DNA of 64,000 nucleotides from CAWKMN01 sp963850765 (GTDB taxonomy: Bacteria > Chloroflexota > Anaerolineae > Aggregatilineales > Aggregatilineaceae). Under the pieces are notes generated by a model that was not told the DNA's origin, made no database searches, and worked only from the letters and a program-made list of their open reading frames with translations. Position 1 is the stretch's first letter, and each line of letters starts with the position of its first letter. This document shows, piece by piece, positions 1-8,497 of this stretch. Position numbers and translations under genes: made by a program. Where the stretch lies: assembly GCA_963850765.1 (NCBI GenBank), contig CAWKMN010000009.1, positions 744,001-808,000 of the forward strand, read 5' to 3'.

Positions 1-897
1 AGCCGAACACGCCCGCATCCGGCAGGACCGGCAGCCCGGTGAAGCCGAAGCAGTCGCAGACCGGCGTCATGTGCGTGGCGAGGTTGATGAACACCCGCTT
101 CTCCGGCTGGAACGTATCAAGCACCAGCCTGGCCGCGATATTGACCACCTGCAAAAAGGCCATGAAGTTCTCGCGCTTGATCTCCAACGCGCCCGGCCGC
201 GACCGGCTGGCAGCGCATACACTGGTTGCACTGGAAATAGTGCAGATACAGGCTGTCGGGATGGTCGCGGTCATCGACAATCGCGCCATAGGGGCAGGAT
301 TCACGGATGGCGGCGCGGGTCGCGTCGTCCGGGCAGCGATCCTTGTGGAAGTACGGCACAAAGTTAGAGACATCATGCATCGTGCCGCGCGTGCGCCCAT
401 CGAAACAGCCGAGCCCCAGGTTCTTGATCGCGCCGCCCCACGCCGTCGCCGGGTGGCCTTTCACGTGGGCCAGATCGATCAAGAAGGTCGCTTCTTCGAT
501 CGCGCCGCCCATGTAGAATTCGGTCATGCCGCGGAACTCGGCGGGATGGCGCACGACCCATTTCTCATCGATGCCGGTGCTGGAATAGATCGGGCAGCCG
601 AGCGTTTCGGCGCTGTAGCCGCGCTTGTGGGCGTCCTGCACCGACCAGAACACATCGGTTACGAAGGGCTTGCCGCCGCCTTCCAATACCGCTTCGACCA
701 CGCGGCGCACGAAGACCGGATGCACCATCGAATAGCCGGTGTTGTAGCCCAGGTGGATCTTGATGGCGACGCGCTCATCTTTCACGCGCTCGCGCAGATT
801 GAGCTTTTCGAGAGATCAAATCGAGCTTGGCGGGCAGCGTTTCCTTGTGGTCAAGCTGCGTTTGGCGGGGCGAACCCCAGTAGACGGTGCTGGGCAT
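1..897 (-). CDS. DUF362 domain iron-sulfur protein, 3' part outside window, two frameshifts
   Basis: A DUF362-family protein whose biological role is not established. The frame from 785 to 117 carries the DUF362 core (WGGAIKNLGLGCFDG) and a ferredoxin-like cluster site CNQCMRC. The ATG at 897 has an AGGAG eight bases upstream and gives MPSTVYWGSPRQTQ, which joins the core only through a one-base shift near 812. A second shift near 195 moves the C-terminal part into another frame (ALEIKRENFMAFLQV, then INLATHMTPVCDCFG), which runs off the left edge. The family assignment is firm. The two frame breaks look like sequence errors because both sides continue the same family. Confidence 0.8.
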
Positions 898-1079
898 GAT
901 TTTTTCTCCTGAAGATACGCGCAAGAAGACAGTAAACAGTATTCAGTTGTCAGTTATAGCGTTGTTTGGATCGGCGATGGGTTACTATAATTTGCGCTCT
1001 AAGTCAAGCGTCGTCCATATGCCGAAACTCATCAAAAACGGGGGCAAAAGACAGGTGGGGGGATGGCGGCGGTAGAGTT

Positions 1080-1110
1080 GTAGGGGCGGGTTAACAATAC
1101 GCCCCTACGG
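1080..1110. repeat. Short palindromic intergenic repeat (TGTAGGGGCG family)
   Basis: An inverted repeat bounded by TAGGGGCG and CGCCCCTA with a GGTTAACAA centre. It is one of many dispersed copies in this window, always between genes. Confidence 0.7.
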
Positions 1111-1133
1111 ATGCCACAACATTCGGGACTCGG

Positions 1134-1634
1134 TTACAGCCCCTCGGCCTGACGCCAGCGCCGGATCTCGACGGCGTGTTCGGCGTAGTGCTCGTCGCTG
1201 TTGCCACGCAGGTAGTTGACCAGCGGCTCATCGTCGGTCCACTCGTAGCGGCCGACCGTGAAGAGTTCGCTCTCCGTCATGCGCTCGATGGACGCCAGCA
1301 GATCGCGGTAGGACTGCTCAAACGCCGCGCGGACCTCAGCCAATGAGCGGCTGCGGTATTTCTCAAAGAGGGCGCGGTTCCAGCGATCGACCTCAGCCTG
1401 ATTGTCCGGGTTCGGGACGTTCGGGCATCTCGCCGCGCAGCCCGGCGCGGTACCAGCCCAGGGATTCCTGCTCCCAGGCGGTGATATGCGCCAGCGTGTC
1501 TTTCACCGACAGCTCGCCATTCTGGCCGGGGCGGGTCAGGTGGGCGTCGCTCAGCCCTCAATCGCGGCGAGCAACCGCTGGCGTTCGGATTTGATCAACT
1601 GGATGAGTTCGGCTTTGGTGGTGGGTGTGGGCAT
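1134..1634 (-). CDS. ClbS/DfsB family four-helix protein, two frameshifts
   Basis: Reading from the ATG at 1634 (AGGAGG seven bases upstream) gives MPTPTTKAELIQLIKSERQR. The frame then shifts near 1555 into SVKDTLAHITAWEQESLGWY and again near 1425 into the C-terminal frame (FEKYRSRSLAEVRAAFEQ to IRRWRQAEGL). This is the full order of the ClbS/DfsB (DUF1706) family, a DinB-like four-helix bundle of about 170 residues. ClbS itself is a cyclopropane hydrolase protecting against colibactin, but most relatives have no known substrate. The WEQESLGWY helix and the HYAEHAVEIRRW ending are typical. The gene stands alone, and no specific substrate can be inferred. Confidence 0.75.
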
Positions 1635-1741
1635 ACAAACCTCCTGGCGAACAGCGCCGGTTACAGCCTGAGAATAGCACGAATGTTCTGAGGGGTCAAG
1701 GGGAGAAGAAAGCGATCAGCTTTCAGCGGATAGCATCAGCT

Positions 1742-2258
1742 TTACCTCACCCCCCGCCCCCCTCTCCACGCGCGGAGAGGGGGAGCCGCTGATGAACAGG
1801 TCTGTTCTTGTAGGGGCGAGTTAACAAACCCGCCCGCAAGTCCCCTCTCCATCCCATGGAGAGGGGATTTAGGGGTGAGGCTAACCTGCCTCATGCCACT
1901 CATTTTTCCGCTTTTCTTTGGGCTTGCGCTTGGATTTCTCCCAGATGATGGGTTGCGCGCGCGCGGGTGATGTTTTTGTCTGTTAAATAAGATTTCTGCA
2001 ATGAGGAGGATAGGCCCAAACACGGTTACGATAAACAGCCCTAATATGCCGAAGACTATGCCAGTAGTTGTGACAAACTGCTCTGGTGAACCAGGAAGCG
2101 TAGTCAGAGAAGCCACTATTGCGAGAACACCTAAGTGTAACCAAGAACCCAGGCGAAAAAGGTGCCTAATGCGGATCTTCTCGATCCGAAATCAGGACTA
2201 TTCTGCCTATCAAGGCATACGCAAATACCCATCGAGAAGATTAGTAAGGTCCAATCAT
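1742..2258 (-). CDS. Small predicted membrane protein, frameshifted, C-terminus read into repeats
   Basis: Not recognised. The ATG at 2258 follows AAGGAGCGAGGC, a good ribosome site. Stitching frames gives three hydrophobic stretches: VFAYALIGRIVLI, FFAWVLGYT continuing to GVLAIVASLTTL, and IVFGILGLFIVTVFGPILLI, followed by a basic tail rich in Arg, Ser and Lys. At least two one-base shifts lie between 2115 and 2240. The last fifty or so codons before the stop at 1742 are translated repeat DNA, so the native protein probably ended near 1885. The product would be a three-helix inner-membrane protein of about 120 residues. Confidence 0.4.
1744..1886. repeat. Composite of two CCTCACC/GGTGAGG hairpins and one TGTAGGGGCG repeat
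   Basis: Two copies of the hairpin family with CCCTCTCCA and TGGAGAGGG arms and terminal CCTCACC or GGTGAGG, separated by a TGTAGGGGCG-type palindrome with the GGGTTAACAAACCC-like centre. It fills the space after the small membrane protein and is read into its tail. Confidence 0.75.
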
Positions 2259-2346
2259 GCCTCGCGCTCCTTACTCCCCCTCATTGTAGCATTAAGCCCA
2301 TGTCCGCTTCTCCCAACGATCTGACATCGCCCTGACATGTCCCAAC

Positions 2347-2376
2347 AAAAAGGACGCGCCACCCGGCACGCCCTTT
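2347..2376 (-). terminator. Rho-independent terminator of the thiolase-like gene
   Basis: On the minus strand a nine-base-pair GC stem (GGGCGTGCC with GGCGCGTCC, loop GGGT) is followed by TTTTTG. It lies about 40 bases beyond the stop codon at 2418, where the minus-strand run of thiolase, DUF2264 and HMG-CoA synthase genes ends. Confidence 0.65.
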
Positions 2377-2417
2377 GCTTTTCGCTAACGGCTAACAGCT
2401 AACGGCTAATCGCTGTT

Positions 2418-3575
2418 CTACTCCACCCGCTCCAACACGTGCGCGACGGCGGTGCTGCCCAGCCCGCCCAGGTTGAGCGCCAGCCCCAGCCGCGCGTTCG
2501 GGATCTGGTTCGCCCCGGCATCGCGGCGCAGTTGCAGCGCGACCTCCACCGCCTGATACACGCCCGTCGCGCCGATCGGATTGCCGCGCGCCTTCAGCCC
2601 GCCGAACGTGCTGATCGGCAGCGCGCCCTCGCGGGTGATCAGTCCCTCCGCGGCGGCTTTCCAACCCTCGCCGCGCTGCGCAAACCCGATCGCCTCCAAC
2701 TGGAGCGCGGTCAGGATGGTGTAGCTGTCGTGCAGTTCGGCCAGATGCAGATCGCGCGGCTGGATGCCGGCCTGCTCATAGGCGCGCCCCGCTGCCCGAT
2801 TCGCTGCCCGCAGGAACAGCATATCCGGGCGGTTGTGCAGCGAGAGGGTATCCGCCGCCGCCGCGCTGCCGCGAATCCGCACCGGGCGCGGCACCATATC
2901 CAACGCCTGCTCGGTCGTGGTCAGCAGCACCGCCGCCGCCCCATCGCCTTCGGGCGCGCTGTCGAACAGGTTGACCGGCTCCGCCACAATCGGCGCTTTG
3001 GCAAACGCGCCCGGCTTGATCTTGTTGCGATACATCGCCAGCGGATTCAGCGCGCCGTTGGCGTGGGCGTTGATACTGAACCCCTCAAACTGCGCCAGTT
3101 CGACGCCGTATTCGTGCATGTAGCGCCGCATGAGCAGCCCGGCCATCGCCGCCGGAGTCGCGCCGCTGTTCGCTTCATAATCCGCGTCCAGCATCGTCGC
3201 CAGCGCGGTTTCGCGATCGCTGCCGCTGCGTTCGGTCGCCTTCTCAACGCCGACGACCAGCACCGTATCCGCCAGCCCGCCCGCGACCATCATATAGCCC
3301 TGGCGCAGCGCCATCCCGCCGGACGCATCCGCCGCTTCGACGCGCAAGCTCTCCACGCCCGGCATCCCGGCCACGTCCGCGATCAGCGCGCCGAGGTGAT
3401 TCTGCGCGCTCAGGTTGCCGCCAAGCGCGTTCGCCACAATAATCGCGTCCACCCGTTCGACGTTCGCCTCTTGCAGCGCCGCCCGGATCGCGCCGAGCGC
3501 CATCTGGCGAAGGCTCTGCGTCCAGTGCTCGCTGACCGGCACCTGTCCTACTCCCACAATCGATACGTCTCGCAT
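2418..3575 (-). CDS. Thiolase-superfamily protein (archaeal type) with altered active-site residues
   Basis: An archaeal-type thiolase fold protein of 385 residues. In archaea such proteins condense two acetyl-CoA and pass acetoacetyl-CoA to HMG-CoA synthase. The start is taken at MRDVSIVGVGQVPV; the open frame extends 52 codons further upstream, but that part is translated repeat. Usual motifs are recognisable but changed: the nucleophile block reads EAADASGG (Asp83 where ACASGG places Cys), and the C-terminal block reads GGLKARGNPIGATG, with Asn332 where many family members have GHP. The HD of ELHDSYT (His282) is kept. It is last in the minus-strand run after HMG-CoA synthase and a DUF2264 gene. 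No DUF35 partner gene, usual in the archaeal complex, is present. Confidence 0.85.
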   Translation of the reverse strand: MRDVSIVGVGQVPVSEHWTQSLRQMALGAIRAALQEANVERVDAIIVANALGGNLSAQNHLGALIADVAGMPGVESLRVEAADASGGMALRQGYMMVAGGLADTVLVVGVEKATERSGSDRETALATMLDADYEANSGATPAAMAGLLMRRYMHEYGVELAQFEGFSINAHANGALNPLAMYRNKIKPGAFAKAPIVAEPVNLFDSAPEGDGAAAVLLTTTEQALDMVPRPVRIRGSAAAADTLSLHNRPDMLFLRAANRAAGRAYEQAGIQPRDLHLAELHDSYTILTALQLEAIGFAQRGEGWKAAAEGLITREGALPISTFGGLKARGNPIGATGVYQAVEVALQLRRDAGANQIPNARLGLALNLGGLGSTAVAHVLERVE

Positions 3576-3617
3576 CGCTGTTTTCTTCCTTCTTATGTTA
3601 TAGAGATTTCGTGTAAT

Positions 3618-3720
3618 AGCCTCAACCCCGGCCCCTCTCCACAACGTGGAGAGGGGAGAACCTGCCCGGCAAGTCCCCCTCTCCATCACATGGAGAGGGG
3701 GATTTAGGGGGTGAGGCCAT
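3618..3720. repeat. Double CCTCACC/GGTGAGG hairpin repeat
   Basis: Two hairpins, each with CCCTCTCCA-like and TGGAGAGGG-like arms, framed by CCTCA at one end and GGTGAGGCC at the other. It occupies the gap between the DUF2264 gene and the thiolase-like gene and ends eight bases from the DUF2264 stop codon. Confidence 0.75.
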
Positions 3721-3727
3721 CCAGCTC

Positions 3728-4879
3728 TCAATCCACAATATCGCGGTCATACGCTTTGTCGGCGGGCAGATCCTGCCCGGACCAGACCCGCTGCGACGTC
3801 CAGGGAATGGGCGCATCTGCCCAGAACGGATCGTCCGGCGGCAGTCCCAGCGGCAGGAAGCCCACCGTACACAGATAAAGACTCCCCGTCGAAATGTACG
3901 GCTCCGCCAATCCGGGCTGATGACCGCTCAAACCCAGTTGCAGCCAGCCGTGATCGTCAAACGTGCCGGGGACATCCAGCGTGCGGCGGATGACCGCCGT
4001 CAGCGCGCCGCGCACCTGCGCCGGGGGCAAACTCTCCGGCAGGGCATGATCCAGCGCCATCTGCGCCAGCAGTTGGAACGCGCCCACCCGGTAGCAGATC
4101 GAGCGCCCGATCACCGGGAAGGTTCCATCCGGCGCGATCAGGCGCTCCTGGATCACAGCGTAGCGCTGCGCCCGCTCGCGGATCAGCGCCGCCCAGCGAT
4201 CCCAATCGGGGCGGAAGCCGTGCATGGCGCGCGTGATGTCCAGCAGCATCGGCTGGATCACGAAGCTGTTATAGTAGTCCCAGTGGAAGCGCGGCCCGTC
4301 GCCATAGATGCCATCGCCCAGGTACCACGCTTCGTGCTGGCGCAGCGCGTAATCGATACGCAGCCGGTCGCCGTCGCCGCCGCAGCGATCCAGAAACGTC
4401 TCGACCATCGCCGCGAACAGCAGCCAGTTGTTGATATAGGGGAAAATGCCGCGCGTCTGTTTCAGCGCCGCGATCACATGTCCGCGCGTCTCCGCGTCGA
4501 GATCGTCCCACAGCGCGCGCGGTGCCCGCAGAATCCCGTGCGCCAGAAACGCCGCATCCACAAGCGGCTGGCGATCCTCGGAGAAGTTCATGTAATCCGC
4601 CGAGGCTGGATCGCAGGCTGCCCGCAAGGATCGCCGCGCCAGATCCGCGATCTCGTCGCGCAGCGCGGACTCGTCGCCGCTCAGGCCGGGCGCATCCAGC
4701 CACGGCGCGATCCCCGCCAGCGTGCGCCCGAACGCTTCCAGGTGGGTGACGTGGGCGCGCTCGATGGGGTGGGCCAGTTCCACGGGCATCGACGCTTTCA
4801 GCCGCTCATGGGCTAAGGCATCCAGCACGGGGCGCGCGATACGGACGAGCATCTGCACCCAATACTCGCGATCGGTCAT
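3728..4879 (-). CDS. DUF2264 domain-containing protein
   Basis: A 383-residue protein of the DUF2264 family. Motifs include ERLKASMPVE near residue 30, GRTLAGIAPWLDAPG near 55, ADYMNFSEDRQPLVDAAFLA in the first half, and NNWLLFAAMVETFL followed by LGDGIYGDGPRFHWDYYNSF in the middle. The family is thought to be an alpha/alpha toroid related to polysaccharide-acting enzymes, with no confirmed reaction. The start codon follows the HMG-CoA synthase stop by one base (TAACATG), so the two are probably co-translated. Its place between HMG-CoA synthase and the thiolase-like gene has no obvious metabolic reason. The family assignment is confident; the function is not. Confidence 0.8.
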   Translation of the reverse strand: MTDREYWVQMLVRIARPVLDALAHERLKASMPVELAHPIERAHVTHLEAFGRTLAGIAPWLDAPGLSGDESALRDEIADLARRSLRAACDPASADYMNFSEDRQPLVDAAFLAHGILRAPRALWDDLDAETRGHVIAALKQTRGIFPYINNWLLFAAMVETFLDRCGGDGDRLRIDYALRQHEAWYLGDGIYGDGPRFHWDYYNSFVIQPMLLDITRAMHGFRPDWDRWAALIRERAQRYAVIQERLIAPDGTFPVIGRSICYRVGAFQLLAQMALDHALPESLPPAQVRGALTAVIRRTLDVPGTFDDHGWLQLGLSGHQPGLAEPYISTGSLYLCTVGFLPLGLPPDDPFWADAPIPWTSQRVWSGQDLPADKAYDRDIVD

Positions 4880-4880
4880 G

Positions 4881-5968
4881 TTACTCCGCCAGCTTGCCGC
4901 GATAGCGCGCGTACAGCGCGTAATCGATCCCGGTGCGCCGCGCGATATATTCGCGCGTCATGGGGGCGAGTCCGCGCCGCTCGGTGATGCGATCCCCGAC
5001 GAGAATATCGAAGGCGTCCGATCCCGCGCCGCTGCCATAGCTGACCATCAGGATCCGGTCGCCGGGCTGCGCGATGTCGAGCGTGGCCGTCAGGCCGAGC
5101 ATACACGACCCGGCGTAGACGTTGCCCACCAGCCCGGAAAGCAGGCCGGGCTCGAGTTGTTCCGCCGCGAAGCCGAGCATCTTGCCGGCGCGTTCGGGGA
5201 ATTTCACATTGGGCTGGTGGAAGATCGCGCACTGGTAATCCGCCGCCGTCGTGCCCATCATCTCCATCAAGCGCTGGCCGGCGGTGGTGACATGCGCGAA
5301 ATAGGCCGGTTCGCCGGTGAAGCGATCGCCGTGCGACTGGGGTAGGTCTGGTGGGCGCGCCGCCAGAAGTCCGGCGTATCGGTGACATACGAATAGCTGC
5401 CCTGGATCAGCGCCAGCCCTTCTTCCGCCGGGCCGAGCAGGAACGCCGCGCCGCCCGACGCCGCCGTATATTCGAGCGCATCACCGGGGCGACCCTGCGC
5501 CGTATCCATGCCGATCGCCAGCACGTAGCGCCCCATGCCGCTGCCGACCAAGCCGATCCCCGCCTGGACGGCTTCGGTCCCGGCTTTGCAGGCGAATTCC
5601 CAGTCCGCGGCCTGGACATTCGGCGCGGCGCCGATGCTCTCCGCGACGATGGTCGAGGATGGCTTGACGGCGTAGGGGTGGCTTTCGCTGCCGACCCACA
5701 CCGCGCGGATCAGGCGCGGATCGATCTGGGCGCGCTTGATCGCGTTCTGCGCCGCCTCGATGGACATGGTGATCACGTCCTCGTCCAGCCCGGCGACGGC
5801 TTTTTCCTTGATGGGCGAGCCGCCCAGTCCGTTCGTCCACACGCGCGCGACTTCGCTGCCCGGCAGCCGGTAGCGCGGCACATACGCGCCATAGCCGACC
5901 AGCCCCACCGGGCGATCCGGCTTGAGGATGGTCTGGCCCATTTTGATTGGGTTGGTTCCACTCGTCAT
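4881..5968 (-). CDS. Hydroxymethylglutaryl-CoA synthase, archaeal type, one frameshift
   Basis: Makes HMG-CoA from acetyl-CoA and acetoacetyl-CoA, the second step of the mevalonate route. The ATG at 5968 is preceded by GGGAGG. The first frame holds the catalytic Glu95 in WVGSESHPYAVKP and the nucleophile Cys127 in WEFACKAGTEA. A one-base loss in the CCC run near 5335 moves the rest into the next frame, which holds the catalytic His in FHQPNVKFPERAGK and the GSGAGSDAFDI loop, ending at GKLAE. Total length is about 360 residues, as expected for the short archaeal-type enzyme. It leads a run with the DUF2264 and thiolase-like genes, and HMG-CoA reductase lies about 2.5 kb further along the same strand. 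Confidence 0.9.
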
Positions 5969-6808
5969 TGAAGCAACAGCCTCCCATGTGTAAAAAACTG
6001 TGTGAAGTGTATCACAGGGCGGCTCTCAAAAGCTGTCAGAAGCTATCGGGTTGCGGGCAGGGTGGGATTGTGTGTCGAAAAACGTTCTGCTAAGATGGTA
6101 TCAATCCAAATTGGGAGGTGAAAAGGAAATGTCTACCCGGTTTGAGCAACTTGGCGGAAGCCTTGAGCTTTCACCTTTGAGCCTGCATCATCGAACACTG
6201 GCTCCTCAACGTGAATTGAGCAAGCTGACAAGCGTCTGGTGAACGAGTTATTTTCTTTCCCGGCAAGAGCTTGATGAATTGATGCATGTCGACGCTTTCG
6301 CCCAAAGAGATTGAAGCGCTCGGACTGCTATGGTACATGGCGATCAGGATATTGCCGACGGCGCGGAATGGGTGAATGACCAGAAGCGCGGAGAAAGAGC
6401 CGCGACAAATGGTCGACGAGATAGTGGATACGTCAGTGGTTTCGACCTGCTGCGTGGTTATCCGCCTGCGCAGACATGGTTTACGGCTCACAGCAATTTA
6501 AAGGTGTCTGCCGCGCCGTCTGGCTGGAAATAATCGAGCGGCACGTGAGGTAACGGAGGCTCTTGAGAAGCAGTTGGGTTGTTGCATGTAGCCCATATAG
6601 GACATCGACAGCGTTCAGTCTGCGTTGTTCGTGTTCAGATAATGCTTTGCTGCAACGCAGCAGCGTCCATGTGAATTCGCATAATAGGATCCTTTCCTAC
6701 AGTTAGAGTTAGGAGCGGCAAAGTTCTTCAGATGCTAGACGATTATTGGGATTATTACGCCAGTTCACAATTATCGTAAACTTTGCTGCGCGTGCTAATC
6801 ATGCCTCC
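5969..6808. other. AT-richer stretch without a supported gene
   Basis: No convincing coding region is seen in these 840 bases. A 37-codon frame starting at 6129 has a reasonable ribosome site (GGGAGGTGAAAAGGA) but ends at 6242 and resembles nothing recognised. Base composition is visibly more AT-rich than in the flanking metabolic genes. Short frames on both strands from 6170 to 6530 overlap each other and look like decayed sequence. Confidence 0.5.
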
Positions 6809-7439
6809 TCAGCGCGATGAGTTTACTGGCTGGAAGCAATTCGAGGTCGTGCGATGGCCGCCCGAGCGGAACTGACAATCTCGAAGCCGGTTTATTCTTA
6901 GATTTGGTATCTGAGTTGATGTGTTTCTACGTCGATTGATTTGATATAAAAAATCTGACGAAGTTTCGGTGTCAATTGAAAAAGGCAGGTAATCAGATAG
7001 CAGACCTATATCCCTCTCTCACATTTTCAACTGGCTGAAGTAATACGGCTCCAAATGCTAGCCTTTTGACACGAGGCATATTTTCTTGATATAGCCAATT
7101 TCTGATCGTGAACGAGAAGGTTTCGACAGCCTCCACCGCATTCCCAATGTTTGAAAACTGATTCGTCGGTGAAATTGCCTCATCAAAAGGAACGTAAAGC
7201 CAGTCGATTTTCACGGGATGCACAGTTAGGACTAATTTGCCATTTTTATACGAACCTTCCTCAATCGTCACCCCAGTTCTCGGTTCCGTCTTTTTGGCTT
7301 CTGGTAACTCTCCAACGATGTCAGACCACCATTCTTGCTCATGGAGCGGATTTTCAGGATCGGGAAATGCACTTACTCTAACTGTACTCGCCAACCAGCT
7401 CGAGATAGGAGGAAGAAGTATTTTGTTGGACTTAGCCAT
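6809..7439 (-). CDS. Uncharacterised protein, one frameshift, AT-rich
   Basis: Unrecognised function. The first frame from the ATG at 7439 (AAAGGA upstream) gives MAKSNKILLPPISSWLASTV, a middle with KIDWLYVPFDEAISPTNQF, and LAFGAVLLQPVENVREGYR. It then stops early at 6993. The next frame continues without a break in sense: LLSDYLPFSIDTETSSDFLY, then INRRRNTSTQIPNLRINRL, closing at a TGA at 6809. One lost or gained base near 7000 therefore explains the early stop. The restored product of about 210 residues has no signal peptide or membrane segment and looks like a single soluble domain. AT-rich composition and lack of partners suggest recent transfer. Confidence 0.5.
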
Positions 7440-7633
7440 ATTTCTCTTATCCTTTGGACTGCATTCCCGATTGAATTCTCTCTAATATAGTTTACTACAA
7501 TCGATGAGCTAAAAACGTAACATAGCCATTTACAAGTTCAGCTCGATTCTTCATACCATAATTCATCTGGTAGCTCATCATCAAAATCCTGCTGATCCAA
7601 ACGCCGGGATGCGGATCCTGAGTCCGCACCCCG

Positions 7634-8497
7634 CTACCACCCATCATCCTTCTCATACCCCAACTCGATCAGCAGCGGCCCGGCCACCGCTTTGAACGCC
7701 GCCTTATGCTCCTCGCGGAACTCATCGCGCCAGCGGCCGATCTGCCCCTTATGAAACGTGTGTGTCCCGCCGAACATGCCATCCGCGATGCGCTCCAGAT
7801 CGCCGCGCCCGTGCCGGATGTGGAGATGATCCGTGATGGCGCGCAGCGTCGCGATCTGATCGTCACGCGTGCCGCCGCCCCGCTCACCGACCAGCTTCTC
7901 GAACGTGATCGTCCGCACGAAGGGCAGCGCCGCCCAGTCGAGAACCGCCCGGCAGCGCTGATCGATGCTCAGCAGGCCGCGCTTTTCGGTGGGCTCCGGC
8001 TCGAAGCCGCGAATCGAGGTCAGCAGGCGCTCGGCGGGTGACAGCGCCTCGTAACGCGCGTGGATCGGATAATCTGGCCGGTCCATCACATGCTGCACAT
8101 GCGACAGGCACACATCGCGCGGATCGCGCAGCATCAGCAGCATTGGGATCTGCCGCTCCCGGACCAACTCCACCGCCGTGGTGGAGAACGGTACATGCCA
8201 GGATCCAAACCCGCCAGGTCTGAGCAGATCGAGCGCCGCCTCCATCACGTGCTGCGGCGCGGATCGCGGCCACCCGATCCCGAGCGGTACGGGTTGAGGC
8301 AGTGATTGGCCTGCATAGGGCCGGGCGAATTCTTCCCACAAATTCGCGGCCGTCTGCGCATGGATTCCGGGGAACATCTGCACGGCTTTGATCAGCAGGT
8401 TCGTGCCCGACTTGGGCAGCGTATTGACGACAAAGCGCGCCGCGCGCAGACGGTTATACCGGGCATAGAGGCGATTCATAATAGGCTCCAAGGTCAC
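7634..8497 (-). CDS. Sulfotransferase family protein
   Basis: A 287-residue cytosolic sulfotransferase-fold protein, expected to move a sulfuryl group from PAPS to an acceptor. The 5'-phosphosulfate loop is LPKSGTNLL at residues 27 to 35. The 3'-phosphate site is LRDPRDVCLS in the middle. The C-terminal PAPS-binding stretch is FHKGQIGRWRDEF followed by ELGYEKD. The GTG start at 8497 overlaps the HMG-CoA reductase stop by four bases (GTGA), so the genes are translationally coupled; an ATG six codons in is the alternative start. The coupling to reductase suggests an isoprenoid-derived or lipid acceptor, which is inference only. Confidence 0.8.
   Translation of the reverse strand: MTLEPIMNRLYARYNRLRAARFVVNTLPKSGTNLLIKAVQMFPGIHAQTAANLWEEFARPYAGQSLPQPVPLGIGWPRSAPQHVMEAALDLLRPGGFGSWHVPFSTTAVELVRERQIPMLLMLRDPRDVCLSHVQHVMDRPDYPIHARYEALSPAERLLTSIRGFEPEPTEKRGLLSIDQRCRAVLDWAALPFVRTITFEKLVGERGGGTRDDQIATLRAITDHLHIRHGRGDLERIADGMFGGTHTFHKGQIGRWRDEFREEHKAAFKAVAGPLLIELGYEKDDGW

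Noticed and set aside
2439..3707. Long plus-strand open frame opposite the thiolase-like gene
   Set aside because: Arg/His-rich composition without domain sense, exactly antisense to a recognised family; typical of GC-rich shadow frames. The same applies to 11319-12542, 21926-23350, 31261-33150, 38260-39642 (minus) and 43929-45131 (minus).
3576..3731. N-terminal extension of the thiolase-like protein
   Set aside because: The 52 upstream codons are translated repeat DNA and no ribosome site precedes them. Comparable upstream extensions before the cyclase (38170-38298), cupin and GNAT genes were cut for the same reason.
6129..6242. 37-codon frame with a good ribosome site
   Set aside because: Too short, no resemblance, and no conserved context; kept only as a remark in the gene-free stretch.
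6250..6540. Possible transposase remnant
   Set aside because: Short frames such as LWYMAIRILPTA on one strand hint at a decayed gene, but no catalytic motif or terminal repeats could be found.
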